Program-made: the position numbers and the translations under genes | The notes under the pieces: model-generated | Told to the model about the DNA's origin: nothing | Database searches by the model: none | The model's input: only the letters and a program-made list of their open reading frames with translations | NCBI RefSeq assembly: GCF_038024105.1 | Contig: NZ_CP150661.1 | Span: forward strand, 2,437,001 to 2,501,000 | Direction of reading: 5' to 3' | Length of the DNA stretch: 64,000 nucleotides | Origin: Polaribacter butkevichii | GTDB taxonomy: Bacteria > Bacteroidota > Bacteroidia > Flavobacteriales > Flavobacteriaceae | In this document: positions 18,287-26,260 of the stretch, one piece after another | Position numbering within the stretch: the first letter of the stretch is position 1 | Layout of the letters: every line of letters begins with the position of its first letter

Positions 18287-18315
18287 CCCTAACAGGGTTT
18301 GAAACCCTGTTAGGG
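18287..18315. repeat. REP-like palindrome next to RAYT gene
   Basis: CCCTAACAGGGTTT and its exact complement face each other across a single G. It lies 65 bp beyond the 3' end of the Y1 transposase gene, between it and the hydrolase. REP-type palindromes are the usual partners of RAYT enzymes. Confidence 0.75.
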
Positions 18316-18380
18316 ATACTTAACAAAACCATATTATTCTAAATGTTTGACCATTTTTCTATAATAATACTATCAATTTT

Positions 18381-18941
18381 TTATTGGTGCGAATCTATAA
18401 AATTTTCTTTTGTATCAAATTGATAAATTACTTTATCTTTTTCAATCGCAGAATTTTTATCTGAAATTATAGAAAAGTAGGAACTCCAAGGGTAATCAGT
18501 CAATTTTTTAACAAAATCATGCTGAATAGGATTATTATGAATATATAAAATCAAATTCTTTAGATAGGTTTCATCTTTTAATTCTATTCTTCGAAATGGT
18601 TTTTCTAGCAAAGAACCATGCCGTTTATTTTGCTTATTAATAGCTTGTACATAGGCATTAAAAAAATGAGAAAATTGTTGAGATGGTTTTTTAGCTGCTT
18701 TTTCTGTATCAATAGAAAAGTAAGCACAAATTTCTGATTCAGTTCTAATTTTTACTAATAAATGAAAATGATTTTTTAACAAGCACCAAGCAAAGGTTTC
18801 CGCAACAGGAAAAATATATTTTTTATATAATTTTAAAAAATAGCGATAGTTTTCATCAGAATAAAACAAATCTTCACCATTAATTCCTCTATTATAAATA
18901 TGATAGAAATAATCTAACTTAATGGTTTCTAATTCGCGCAT
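18381..18941 (-). CDS. REP-associated tyrosine transposase (Y1/HUH family)
   Basis: The 186-residue protein has the Y1_Tnp layout: YHIYNRGING near the start, the HUH metal motif in NHFHLLV near residue 58, and the catalytic Tyr in LILYIHNNPIQ near residue 134. PWSSY follows. No inverted-repeat-bounded insertion sequence surrounds it, and it is single-copy here, which suits a domesticated RAYT rather than an IS200/IS605 transposase. A perfect palindrome at 18287-18315 is a candidate substrate. Confidence 0.88.
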   Translation of the reverse strand: MRELETIKLDYFYHIYNRGINGEDLFYSDENYRYFLKLYKKYIFPVAETFAWCLLKNHFHLLVKIRTESEICAYFSIDTEKAAKKPSQQFSHFFNAYVQAINKQNKRHGSLLEKPFRRIELKDETYLKNLILYIHNNPIQHDFVKKLTDYPWSSYFSIISDKNSAIEKDKVIYQFDTKENFIDSHQ

Positions 18942-19059
18942 TTTTTATTTTTATTCACACTAGTCTAAACTCCTTTTAGGACTCCTATAATATTTATAAA
19001 ATATCATCTTTAAAGATATGAAAAATATGTATATTTCAAGGATAAAAATCACCTCAATA

Positions 19060-20628
19060 ATGTACAACTTTAAACACGCAAGTATCTCCATTTTAGTACT
19101 ATTAATAACCTCTTTTACAACCATTAATAGCAACGCACAAATACCAGAAAAAAATCTCGACAACTTAATTGAAAAAACCTTAAAAACCTTTGATGTACCG
19201 GGTATTTCTGTCGGAATTTTAAAAGACGGAAAAATAGTGTATGCAAAAGGACACGGAGTTCGTTCTTTAACTAATAAGAAAGACATGAATGAGAATACCT
19301 TAGTTGGTATTGCATCTAATAGTAAAGGTTTTACTTGTTTTGCTTTAGCAATGATGGTAGATGCTGGGAAATTAAATTGGGACGATAAAGTAAGAAAACA
19401 CATTCCGGAATTTCAATTATACGACGCTTGGGTAACAGAACAATTTACCGTGAGAGATTTGGTAACACACAGAAGCGGAATGGGTTTAGGCGCTGGAGAT
19501 TTAATGTTTTTCCCAGAAGGAAATGATTTTCATGTTGCTGATGTAATTAACAACGTAAAATACTTAAAACCAGAAACATCTTTTAGAAGCAAATTTGCAT
19601 ACAATAACAATATGTTTATTATTGCTGGTGAAGTTTTAAAACGTGTAAGTGGTCTTTCTTGGGAAGAATTTATTGAAACTAAAATCATGAAACCTGTTGG
19701 CATGAACAACAGTAAAGCATCTTACAATAGAGTTACAAATAGAACAAATATTATTGATGCACACACAAGAGCAGAAGGAAAAGTAATACAAATTCCGCAC
19801 GATTGGAGCGAAACTGCAAATCCTGCTGGCGGAATTATGAGTAACGTAAACGACATGCTTACCTGGGCACAATTTTTAATGAATGATGCTGTTACAAAAA
19901 ACGGAACACGTTTGTTAAGCGAAACTCAATTTCACGAACTTTGGCAATTACAAACACCTTTAAAGGTTAGAAAAAATGATACTTATAACTCTAATTTTAG
20001 AGGTTATGGTTTAGGATGGTTTTTAACCGATGTAAAAGGCGGTTACAAACAAGTATATCATACAGGTGGTTTATTAGGTACCGTAACTCAGTTTACGATG
20101 ATTCCAGATTTAGATTTGGCAATTATTGTTTTAACCAATCAAATGAATGGAAGCGCTTTTAATACCGTTACAAACACAATTAAAGATGCTTATTTAGGTT
20201 ATAACGATAGAAACTGGTTAAACAAATTAGGCACAAACAACACCAAGTATTTAAAATATAACGATAGTTTAAAAACAGCTATTTACAGCAAAGTAGAACT
20301 AGCTAAAAAAGACCTAAGCTTGCCTAAACCAAGTCAGATTGTTGGTACTTACAAAGACAATTGGTTTGGAAATATTATAATTTCTAATGACGGAACTTCT
20401 TACACTATAAAATGTGAACGTTCTTCTAAATTAGTGGGACAATTATTACCTTACAACCAAACTACCTACGTTGCAAAATGGAACAACAGAAGTTTTGATG
20501 CAGATGTTTTTGTAAACTTTACTTTTGATGAAAAAGGAAATGCAACAAATGCAACCATGAAACCTATTGCACCTATAACCGATTTTAGTTTCGATTTTGG
20601 TGATTTACATCTTAAAAAAGCAAACTAA
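19060..20628 (+). CDS. Serine hydrolase, beta-lactamase/class C PBP fold, secreted
   Basis: Known class C-type motifs are all present: SxxK as SNSK (ASNSKGFT), YxN as YNN in the FAYNNN segment, and HTG in YHTGGLLG. A C-terminal DUF3471-like beta domain follows. This family includes esterases and D-amino peptidases more often than true beta-lactamases. The frame is open from an ATG at 19018, but a proper signal peptide (ISILVLLITSFTTINSNAQ) fits the ATG at 19060, giving 522 residues. A brnQ gene starts 1 bp after its stop. Confidence 0.87.
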   Translation: MYNFKHASISILVLLITSFTTINSNAQIPEKNLDNLIEKTLKTFDVPGISVGILKDGKIVYAKGHGVRSLTNKKDMNENTLVGIASNSKGFTCFALAMMVDAGKLNWDDKVRKHIPEFQLYDAWVTEQFTVRDLVTHRSGMGLGAGDLMFFPEGNDFHVADVINNVKYLKPETSFRSKFAYNNNMFIIAGEVLKRVSGLSWEEFIETKIMKPVGMNNSKASYNRVTNRTNIIDAHTRAEGKVIQIPHDWSETANPAGGIMSNVNDMLTWAQFLMNDAVTKNGTRLLSETQFHELWQLQTPLKVRKNDTYNSNFRGYGLGWFLTDVKGGYKQVYHTGGLLGTVTQFTMIPDLDLAIIVLTNQMNGSAFNTVTNTIKDAYLGYNDRNWLNKLGTNNTKYLKYNDSLKTAIYSKVELAKKDLSLPKPSQIVGTYKDNWFGNIIISNDGTSYTIKCERSSKLVGQLLPYNQTTYVAKWNNRSFDADVFVNFTFDEKGNATNATMKPIAPITDFSFDFGDLHLKKAN

Positions 20629-20629
20629 A

Positions 20630-21919
20630 TTGAATAAGACAAAAGAAATTTGGATTGCAGGTTTTGCATTATTTTCACTCTTTTTTGGAGCAGGAAATTT
20701 AATTTTACCAACATCTTTAGGCGTAAAAGCAGGACCCGATTGGTGGGTTGTTGTTTTAGGTTTTGTAATAACAGCCATTGCTATTCCTATTTTGGCAATT
20801 TTTGCACATGCAAGACTACAAGGAACTTTGTATGATTTTGGTAAAAAAGTTTCTCCGTTATTTAGCACCATTTATTGTTTTTTAATTTACATCATTGCCA
20901 TTGCAATTCCGTCTCCAAGAACCGCTGCGGTAACACACGAAATAGCCATTCAGCCCTTTTTTGAATCGTCGGCATTGGTTACAAGTGTAATTTACTTTGT
21001 TTTGGTCTTTTTATTTGCCGTTAATCGCTCTAAAATAATTAGTTTAATTGGTCAGTTTTTAACGCCAATTATTGTACTTATTCTATTAATAATTATTGCA
21101 ATTGCTAGCTTTACTTCACCTGGCACCATAAATCCTGCAGTATTTAAACATCCTTTTGTAGACGGAATCTTAGAAGGTTACCAAACTTTTGATGCCATTG
21201 CAGGTGTTATTCTTGGGGCAGTAATTGTAATCTCTTTACACTTGCGCGGGCATACCACTTTTGATGCAAAAAAAGAACTTGTTACCAAAGCAGGAATCAT
21301 TGCAGGAGCAGGTTTGCTATTAATTTACGGAGGCTTAATTTTTAGCGGGGCTTTATTCTCATCAACTTTTGCTGAAAATGCAACAAGAATTGAAATTTTA
21401 TCTGGATTAAGCACACTAACTTTAGGGCATTTAGGAAGCACTTTTTTAAGTGTTTTAGTTGCTTTAGCTTGTTTTACTACAGCAATTGGAGTTATTACAG
21501 GAACCGCAGATTATGTAAGAGGAATCTGCAATAATTCTAACACAGCTTATACAATTACCGCTGCTGTTTCTGCAGTTATAGGTATTATTGTTGGTAGTAA
21601 CGATGTTGGTTTTATTATTGATGTTGCTGTACCTGCTTTAATGTTTGTATACCCTATAACAATTGTATTAATTCTACTAAATGTAGTGCCAGAAAAATAT
21701 GCTTCTAAATTGGTTTTTAGAGGTGTCGTAATTATCACTTTTATTTTTAGTATTCCAGATTTTTTAGGGTTTATCATTCCTAGAGAAAACTTAACCGGAA
21801 TTAAAAGCATCATCCCTTTTGCCGAACATAGTTTAGGTTGGGTATTGCCTGCTTTGTTGGGTTTTTTAGTTTTTAACCTTATTGTTTTTTCAAATAAAAA
21901 GCGTCTAAAGAATAGTTAA
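20630..21919 (+). CDS. brnQ: Branched-chain amino acid transport system II carrier protein
   Basis: BrnQ is a cation symporter for Leu, Ile and Val. The protein has about twelve membrane segments and the diagnostic IAGFALFSLFFGAGNLILP stretch at its N-terminus. Two TTG codons are possible (20597 and 20630). The second is preferred: it lies 1 bp after the upstream stop and gives NKTKEIWIAGF right after the start, as in the family, for about 429 residues. No ATG is available nearby. Confidence 0.9.
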   Translation: MNKTKEIWIAGFALFSLFFGAGNLILPTSLGVKAGPDWWVVVLGFVITAIAIPILAIFAHARLQGTLYDFGKKVSPLFSTIYCFLIYIIAIAIPSPRTAAVTHEIAIQPFFESSALVTSVIYFVLVFLFAVNRSKIISLIGQFLTPIIVLILLIIIAIASFTSPGTINPAVFKHPFVDGILEGYQTFDAIAGVILGAVIVISLHLRGHTTFDAKKELVTKAGIIAGAGLLLIYGGLIFSGALFSSTFAENATRIEILSGLSTLTLGHLGSTFLSVLVALACFTTAIGVITGTADYVRGICNNSNTAYTITAAVSAVIGIIVGSNDVGFIIDVAVPALMFVYPITIVLILLNVVPEKYASKLVFRGVVIITFIFSIPDFLGFIIPRENLTGIKSIIPFAEHSLGWVLPALLGFLVFNLIVFSNKKRLKNS

Positions 21920-22016
21920 AAAAATAGCAAGTAATTTTTTGTTTCTATTTTTATGATTATTATAATATTTTTTATGCTTTGTGTAAAAAAAGAACGAGTT
22001 ATACGACAGAGTTTTT

Positions 22017-23168
22017 ATGAACAAGTATATCTTAACCTTATTCTTGGTTACTTCTGTTTTTATAAGTTGTAACAACGAAGATGATTCTTTTGACCCAAAT
22101 GCAAAACGACTTCCTCCAGTTATTACTGCTCCAATTAATTTTGCAGACCCTAATTTAAATCAACAAGGTGTAGATTTATATAATAGATTAACTAATCTAA
22201 CTCAAAAAGGCATAGCCTTTGGCCAACAACAACCTTTTGGAACAGGAAATAATTTTCCTGTTCTAAATAAACTAGAAAACGATTTTTTTGAAGTAGCAGG
22301 AGACCATCCAGCAATAGCAGGTTTTGATTTAGAATTGATAGGATTACAACCCGATATACAATCTAATACTGCTTTTCTTCTAGATGAATTTATAAATCAA
22401 TTTACAGCGGCCATTATAAAAGCTCATGAAAATGGGAGTATTATAACCATAAGTTGGCATCACGTAAACCCTAACGGTTTTGGCACACCTAATGATGGAA
22501 GTTTTAACGATGTTGTAAAAGGTTTTTTAAAAGGAGGAGAATTTAGAGAAGTTTACATTAAGCGTCTTGCAAGAGCGGCAAGATTATTAAATAAATTAGT
22601 AGATGCTAATGGAAATTCTATTCCTGTATTGTTTAGACCTTGGCATGAAATGAATGGCGATTTCTTTTTTTGGGGAGAAGGTTTTAGAACTACTGAAGAA
22701 TACATTCAACTCTGGAGAGATACTGTTCAGATTTTATCCGAAGATTTTAATGTTCACAATCTATTATATGTATATTCTCCCAATTTTGTTGCAAATCGTT
22801 CAGAATATTTAAGAAATTATCCCGGAGACGAATTTGTAGATATTTTAGGTATTGATATTTATGATTTTCAAAACAGAAAATTCTTATCTACTGCCTTAAG
22901 AAATTTAGAAATTGTAGAAAATATTAGTATTGAAAAAAATATGCTTTTTGCATTAACCGAAACGGGGTTAACCAATGTAGTTGATAACACTTGGTGGACA
23001 GAAAGTTTATATAAAGCTATTAGAGCTAGCAGTATTTCTTATGTTATGATTTGGCGAAACGATATGACTTCTTTTTTTCATGCACCTTTTTTAGGACATC
23101 CATCAGAAAATAATTTTAAAGAGTTTTTAGATAAAGAAGTGATACTTTTAAGCAAAGATATTTTATAA
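22017..23168 (+). CDS. Glycoside hydrolase family 26 (beta-mannanase-like) lipoprotein
   Basis: The 383-residue protein is a lipoprotein (FISC, Cys18) with a GH26 TIM barrel. The acid/base Glu is in FRPWHEMNG near residue 207, and the nucleophile Glu in ALTETG near residue 315. ITISWHHVNP also matches the family. GH26 enzymes cleave beta-mannan or related glycans; surface anchoring suits polysaccharide use. No SusCD pair is adjacent, so it stands apart from a classical utilisation locus. Confidence 0.88.
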   Translation: MNKYILTLFLVTSVFISCNNEDDSFDPNAKRLPPVITAPINFADPNLNQQGVDLYNRLTNLTQKGIAFGQQQPFGTGNNFPVLNKLENDFFEVAGDHPAIAGFDLELIGLQPDIQSNTAFLLDEFINQFTAAIIKAHENGSIITISWHHVNPNGFGTPNDGSFNDVVKGFLKGGEFREVYIKRLARAARLLNKLVDANGNSIPVLFRPWHEMNGDFFFWGEGFRTTEEYIQLWRDTVQILSEDFNVHNLLYVYSPNFVANRSEYLRNYPGDEFVDILGIDIYDFQNRKFLSTALRNLEIVENISIEKNMLFALTETGLTNVVDNTWWTESLYKAIRASSISYVMIWRNDMTSFFHAPFLGHPSENNFKEFLDKEVILLSKDIL

Positions 23169-23239
23169 AGTAGCCTAAAAAGCATTTCCTATTTATGACA
23201 AAATTTACTGTACTTTTACTAATAATGAAAACCAAATAA

Positions 23240-24079
23240 ATGGCAGTTCAAGACATTGTAAAATATTCCTTTAAAGAAACCTTTTCTGTAAGTACCGTTC
23301 AATTCGAAAAAGCATGTACAATAGATCATTCTGTACAACAAAACGCCTATTCTATTTATTGGATTCAAGAAGGAAGTGGCACCTACAATATCGATTTTGA
23401 AAGCTATACGTTTAACGACAATGTGTTGTTCTTTTTATCACCCGGACAAGTTTTTACAGTAGATTCCGAACAAATAAAAACAGCCTACAAACTTACCTTT
23501 GTAAGAGACTTTTATTGCATACAAACCCACGATACAGAAGTAGCTTGCAACGGAATTCTATTCAACAATATATATGAAACGCCGTTTGTAAAACCCTGCG
23601 AAAAAGACACCAAAAAACTCAACTTTATTTTAGAGGGTCTTATAGAAGAGTTTCAACAAAACGAAACTGCACAGTACGATATGTTGCAATCTTATTTAAA
23701 GCAATTTATTATTTCTTCGGTTCGTGTAAAAAAGGAAAACCATGTAATTAAAGAAGACACCGAAACCCGTCTTTTTAAAGATTTTAGTTTGTTGGTAGAA
23801 CAGAATTTTAAAACCATGCACTCGGTAACAGACTACGCAAACAGATTGGGCCTTTCGCCAAAATCTATTAGCAAACATTTTCAGAAGTTGGGTGCAAAAA
23901 CACCATCAGACTTTATTAAAAACCGCATTTTGTTAGAAGCAAAACGTCAGTTAATTTACACCGACAAAACGGTAAAAGAAATTGCTTTTGAGCTTGGTTT
24001 TAACGATCCTGCGTATTTTACGCGCTTCTTTACAAAGGCCATTTTAAAATCACCTTTGCAATTTAAAAAGGAATATTAG
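23240..24079 (+). CDS. AraC family transcriptional regulator
   Basis: The 279-residue protein has an N-terminal cupin-like sensing region (WIQEGSGTYNIDF near residue 35) and a C-terminal pair of AraC helix-turn-helix motifs: ANRLGLSPKSISKHFQKL and then IAFELGFNDPAYFTRFFTK. It is followed by two units whose promoters share direct GTCCA repeats with 21-bp period (24527-24588, 25009-25070), a spacing typical of AraC-type binding. The regulator is inferred to control those genes. The ligand is unknown. Confidence 0.92.
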   Translation: MAVQDIVKYSFKETFSVSTVQFEKACTIDHSVQQNAYSIYWIQEGSGTYNIDFESYTFNDNVLFFLSPGQVFTVDSEQIKTAYKLTFVRDFYCIQTHDTEVACNGILFNNIYETPFVKPCEKDTKKLNFILEGLIEEFQQNETAQYDMLQSYLKQFIISSVRVKKENHVIKEDTETRLFKDFSLLVEQNFKTMHSVTDYANRLGLSPKSISKHFQKLGAKTPSDFIKNRILLEAKRQLIYTDKTVKEIAFELGFNDPAYFTRFFTKAILKSPLQFKKEY

Positions 24080-24129
24080 CTGGCTATTTATTTCCCTTAG
24101 CTTCATAAAACACAAAGTAACAAGATTGG

Positions 24130-24356
24130 TATTTTTTTATCCAGCTTTGTCATTTCGACCTTTTGAAAGAAATCTCATAAAGTTTGGTTGGCGCTGTGGT
24201 ATCAACACTATGAAAATTCTTCTGAAACATGAACCAATAAGGTTTGTATTTTTTTATCCAGCTTTGTCATTTCGAACCTTTTGAGAGAAATCTCATAAAA
24301 TTTGGTTGGCGCTGTGGTATCACTGTTATGAGATTTCTCCTATTGTCGAAATAACA
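24130..24356. repeat. Tandem pair of 117-bp repeat units with inverted arms
   Basis: Two units start at 24130 and 24247 (TATTTTTTTATCCAGC...), sharing TTTGTCATTTCGA, GAAATCTCATAA and TTTGGTTGGCGCTGTGGTATCA. In the second unit GAGAAATCTCATAA (24285-24298) and TTATGAGATTTCTC (24326-24339) form a perfect 14-bp inverted repeat. A related element is at 34412-34501. No gene lies in 24080-24656. Confidence 0.8.
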
Positions 24357-24405
24357 AGTTTGTGGTTTATTGTTTTAGCTTCACTCAACATTTTTTAATT
24401 TTCTT

Positions 24406-24505
24406 GGGCGCGCCCTTATCAGGTCAGGCTTTCGCAACTCGCTTTTTAAAGTTTTATCAAACTTTAAAAGAGCTCAAACAACTTGCTCTATCCTTCACGC
24501 GTGCA
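24406..24505 (+). repeat. Dispersed repeat, GGGCGTT...TAACGCA family, copy B
   Basis: It runs from GGGCGCGCCC through AGGCTTTCGC, a small hairpin, AGAGCTCAAACAA and ends near CACGCGTGCA. The closest relative is the reversed copy at 40061-40147, which shares GAGCTCAAACAA. Confidence 0.7.
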
Positions 24506-24526
24506 TTTTTGCTAACTTTTTTTGCC

Positions 24527-24588
24527 TTGTCCAAACAGTAGGAACTTTTGTCCATTTTTAAACCTCCATCTCGGTTGCATCTTTGCAG
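24527..24588 (+). promoter_or_regulatory. AraC-type operator and promoter 1 (thioredoxin)
   Basis: GTCCA occurs twice with 21-bp period (TTGTCCA at 24527-24533 and 24548-24554). A -7-like CATCTTTG follows at 24578-24585. The same arrangement recurs at 25009-25070 without gaps; I count 48 of 62 positions identical. Direct repeats two helical turns apart overlapping the -33 region suit an AraC activator. Confidence 0.65.
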
Positions 24589-24656
24589 TGTGTAACAATA
24601 ACAACACAACAACAAGATATAAATCCTGCTTTAGCAGCAATTAAAAATAAGAAAAA

Positions 24657-24971
24657 ATGGAAATTCAATTAGAACAAACAGACTTTAACAATGTTATAGA
24701 AAATAACAGCAATGTATTATTAGATTTTTATGCAGACTGGTGTGGACCTTGTCAAACATTATTGCCAACCATCAACAAATTAGCAGACGAGTTACAGGAC
24801 AACATTACCATTAAAAAAGTAAATGTTGATGAATACCCAGAAGTAGCAGCAAAGTTTAATATTAGAAATATACCAACATTAATTTTCTTTAAAGACGGAG
24901 CACCTGCAGACAGGCACACAGGTTTAATTACTGAAAGAAACTTAAGAAGTAAAATAGACCGCTTAAAATAA
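24657..24971 (+). CDS. Thioredoxin
   Basis: The 104-residue protein is a compact thioredoxin: DFYADWCGPC active site near residue 30, the cis-Pro in RNIPTLIFF near residue 75, and no signal peptide, so it is cytosolic. It reduces disulfides, and here probably serves the redox proteins encoded just downstream (the AhpD-like protein with its CxxC). It is transcribed from the first of two matching AraC-type promoters. A separate thioredoxin is at 44830-45189. Confidence 0.95.
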   Translation: MEIQLEQTDFNNVIENNSNVLLDFYADWCGPCQTLLPTINKLADELQDNITIKKVNVDEYPEVAAKFNIRNIPTLIFFKDGAPADRHTGLITERNLRSKIDRLK

Positions 24972-25008
24972 GCACTGCAATCATCAAAAAAAAAGACAAC
25001 TTTTTAAC

Positions 25009-25070
25009 GAGTCCAAATCAAAGGAACTTTTGTCCAATTTTTGAAGTCACTATCGGTTGCATCTTTGCAG
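25009..25070 (+). promoter_or_regulatory. AraC-type operator and promoter 2 (small Cys peptide operon)
   Basis: This copies the 24527-24588 site: GTCCA at 25011-25015 and 25032-25036, the block AGGAACTTTTGTCCA, then TCGGTTGCATCTTTGCAG with CATCTTTG at 25060-25067. It is 33 bp before the 25103 ATG. Confidence 0.65.
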
Positions 25071-25102
25071 AGTCAATTAATAACAACAAAAAAACAACAA
25101 TT

Positions 25103-25201
25103 ATGAAAACTATAGAAAACACACAATGCCCAAACTGTTGGGGATACCAAACATACGACGATCAAAACCCAGAACAACAACTTTGCAAATGCGAAGCTTA
25201 A
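25103..25201 (+). CDS. 32-residue Cys-rich small protein
   Basis: An ATG-to-TAA frame of 33 codons encodes a peptide with TQCPNCWGYQ and a terminal LCKCEA: a CxxC plus CxC pair, the spacing of a small zinc ribbon or a thiol redox peptide. It has its own AraC-type promoter 33 bp upstream and sits 50 bp before the AhpD-like gene. Conserved Cys spacing, the promoter and the operon position argue it is real despite its size. I do not recognise a named family. Confidence 0.68.
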   Translation: MKTIENTQCPNCWGYQTYDDQNPEQQLCKCEA

Positions 25202-25251
25202 TATAAAAGCAACACAAAACAGTAATAATAAAACATTTTAAAAATAAAATT

Positions 25252-25800
25252 ATGAGCACATTTAACGTACCAACAAAAAACGAAGTATCAGCAAATAACC
25301 AAGCAATTTTTACACAGTTAGAAAAAGGATTAGGTTTTGTACCAAATTTATACGCAGCATTTGCACACAGTGAAACTGCATTAGGTAACTTTTTAGCAAT
25401 CGGAAACGGAAAAACTAGTTTTTCTGCAAAAGAAAAAGAAGTAATAAACCTAGCAGTAAGTCAAGTAAACAATTGTGTTTATTGTTTATCTGCACACACA
25501 GCAATTGGTAAAATGAATGGTTTTACAGAAGAGCAAATCTTAGAATTAAGAGTTGGTAAAGCATCTTTTGATACAAAATTAAACGCTTTAGCTAATTTTT
25601 CTAGAAGCGTAGCAGAAAACAGAGGAGCAGCAACACCAGAAGCAGTAGAAAACTTATACGCAGCAGGATATACCAAAGGAAACTTGGCAGATGCAATTAT
25701 CTTAATAGGAGAAATTACCATTACCAACTACTTTCATAAAACAACAGATGTTGCCGTAGATTTCCCTGTAGCACAAGCATTAGAAGTAGCAACAATTTAA
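25252..25800 (+). CDS. Carboxymuconolactone decarboxylase / AhpD-like family protein
   Basis: The 182-residue protein carries the AhpD-type active site CVYCLSAHTAIG near residue 72 (CxxC plus His four residues on). In AhpD this reduces peroxiredoxin partners or breaks down peroxides. FVPNLYAAFAHSE and the helical GNGKTSFSAKEKEVINLAV region are typical of peroxidase-related CMD proteins. With thioredoxin and the small Cys peptide it forms a probable thiol redox unit under AraC control. Confidence 0.9.
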   Translation: MSTFNVPTKNEVSANNQAIFTQLEKGLGFVPNLYAAFAHSETALGNFLAIGNGKTSFSAKEKEVINLAVSQVNNCVYCLSAHTAIGKMNGFTEEQILELRVGKASFDTKLNALANFSRSVAENRGAATPEAVENLYAAGYTKGNLADAIILIGEITITNYFHKTTDVAVDFPVAQALEVATI

Positions 25801-25842
25801 TAAACAATCAATTTTAATAATAATTAGTAATACACAACAATC

Positions 25843-26199
25843 ATGAAAAAAGTAATCGCAATTTTAGTAGTAGTTTTAGGTTTTGCATTTAGTACAAATG
25901 CACAAGAAGCAAAAACAGTTTCTTTAGAACAAACAAAAGGTGAGTTTACTCAGAAACAACTTACATTGTCTGAAGGGACTTATATTTTTGAAGTAGCAAA
26001 CAACAATGTTGGTCATAATGTAGGTTTTGTTTTAGCTCCAAAAGCAGATGTAAAAGCGCACATTAAAAACGCGTATGTAACTGCACAAGTAAAAAACAAC
26101 ACAAAAGAAACTTCTAAAGAAGTAACACTTACAAAAGGAGAATATGTTTATTTCTGTCCTTTAAACCCAACACCACAATATACGTTAATAGTAGAATAA
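25843..26199 (+). CDS. Cupredoxin-like exported protein with altered metal site
   Basis: The 118-residue product has a signal peptide ending near TNAQ, then a single beta-sandwich cupredoxin domain. One potential ligand, His in VGHNVGF near residue 58, and the Cys in YFCPLNP near residue 109 are present. At Cys+3, where blue copper proteins have the second His, there is Asn, and the axial Met region reads PQY. Type 1 copper binding is therefore uncertain. It is the last gene of the AraC-regulated set, before a strong terminator. Confidence 0.8.
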   Translation: MKKVIAILVVVLGFAFSTNAQEAKTVSLEQTKGEFTQKQLTLSEGTYIFEVANNNVGHNVGFVLAPKADVKAHIKNAYVTAQVKNNTKETSKEVTLTKGEYVYFCPLNPTPQYTLIVE

Positions 26200-26223
26200 T
26201 TTCTTTATTCAAATTAGGGGAAG

Positions 26224-26249
26224 GGCGAGCAGAAATGCTCGCCTTTTTT
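26224..26249 (+). terminator. Rho-independent terminator after cupredoxin gene
   Basis: GGCGAGCA-GAAA-TGCTCGCC perfect 8-bp stem with tetraloop followed by six T. Confidence 0.92.
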
Positions 26250-26260
26250 GTGTTTATACA

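Noticed and set aside
20597..20629. Upstream TTG start for brnQ
   Set aside because: It would overlap the previous gene by 32 bp and add 11 residues not expected for BrnQ; TTG at 20630 fits better.
24130..24356. Direct repeats that might suggest a short CRISPR array
   Set aside because: Only two long units (117 bp), no regular short repeat with unique spacers, internal inverted arms, and no cas genes nearby.
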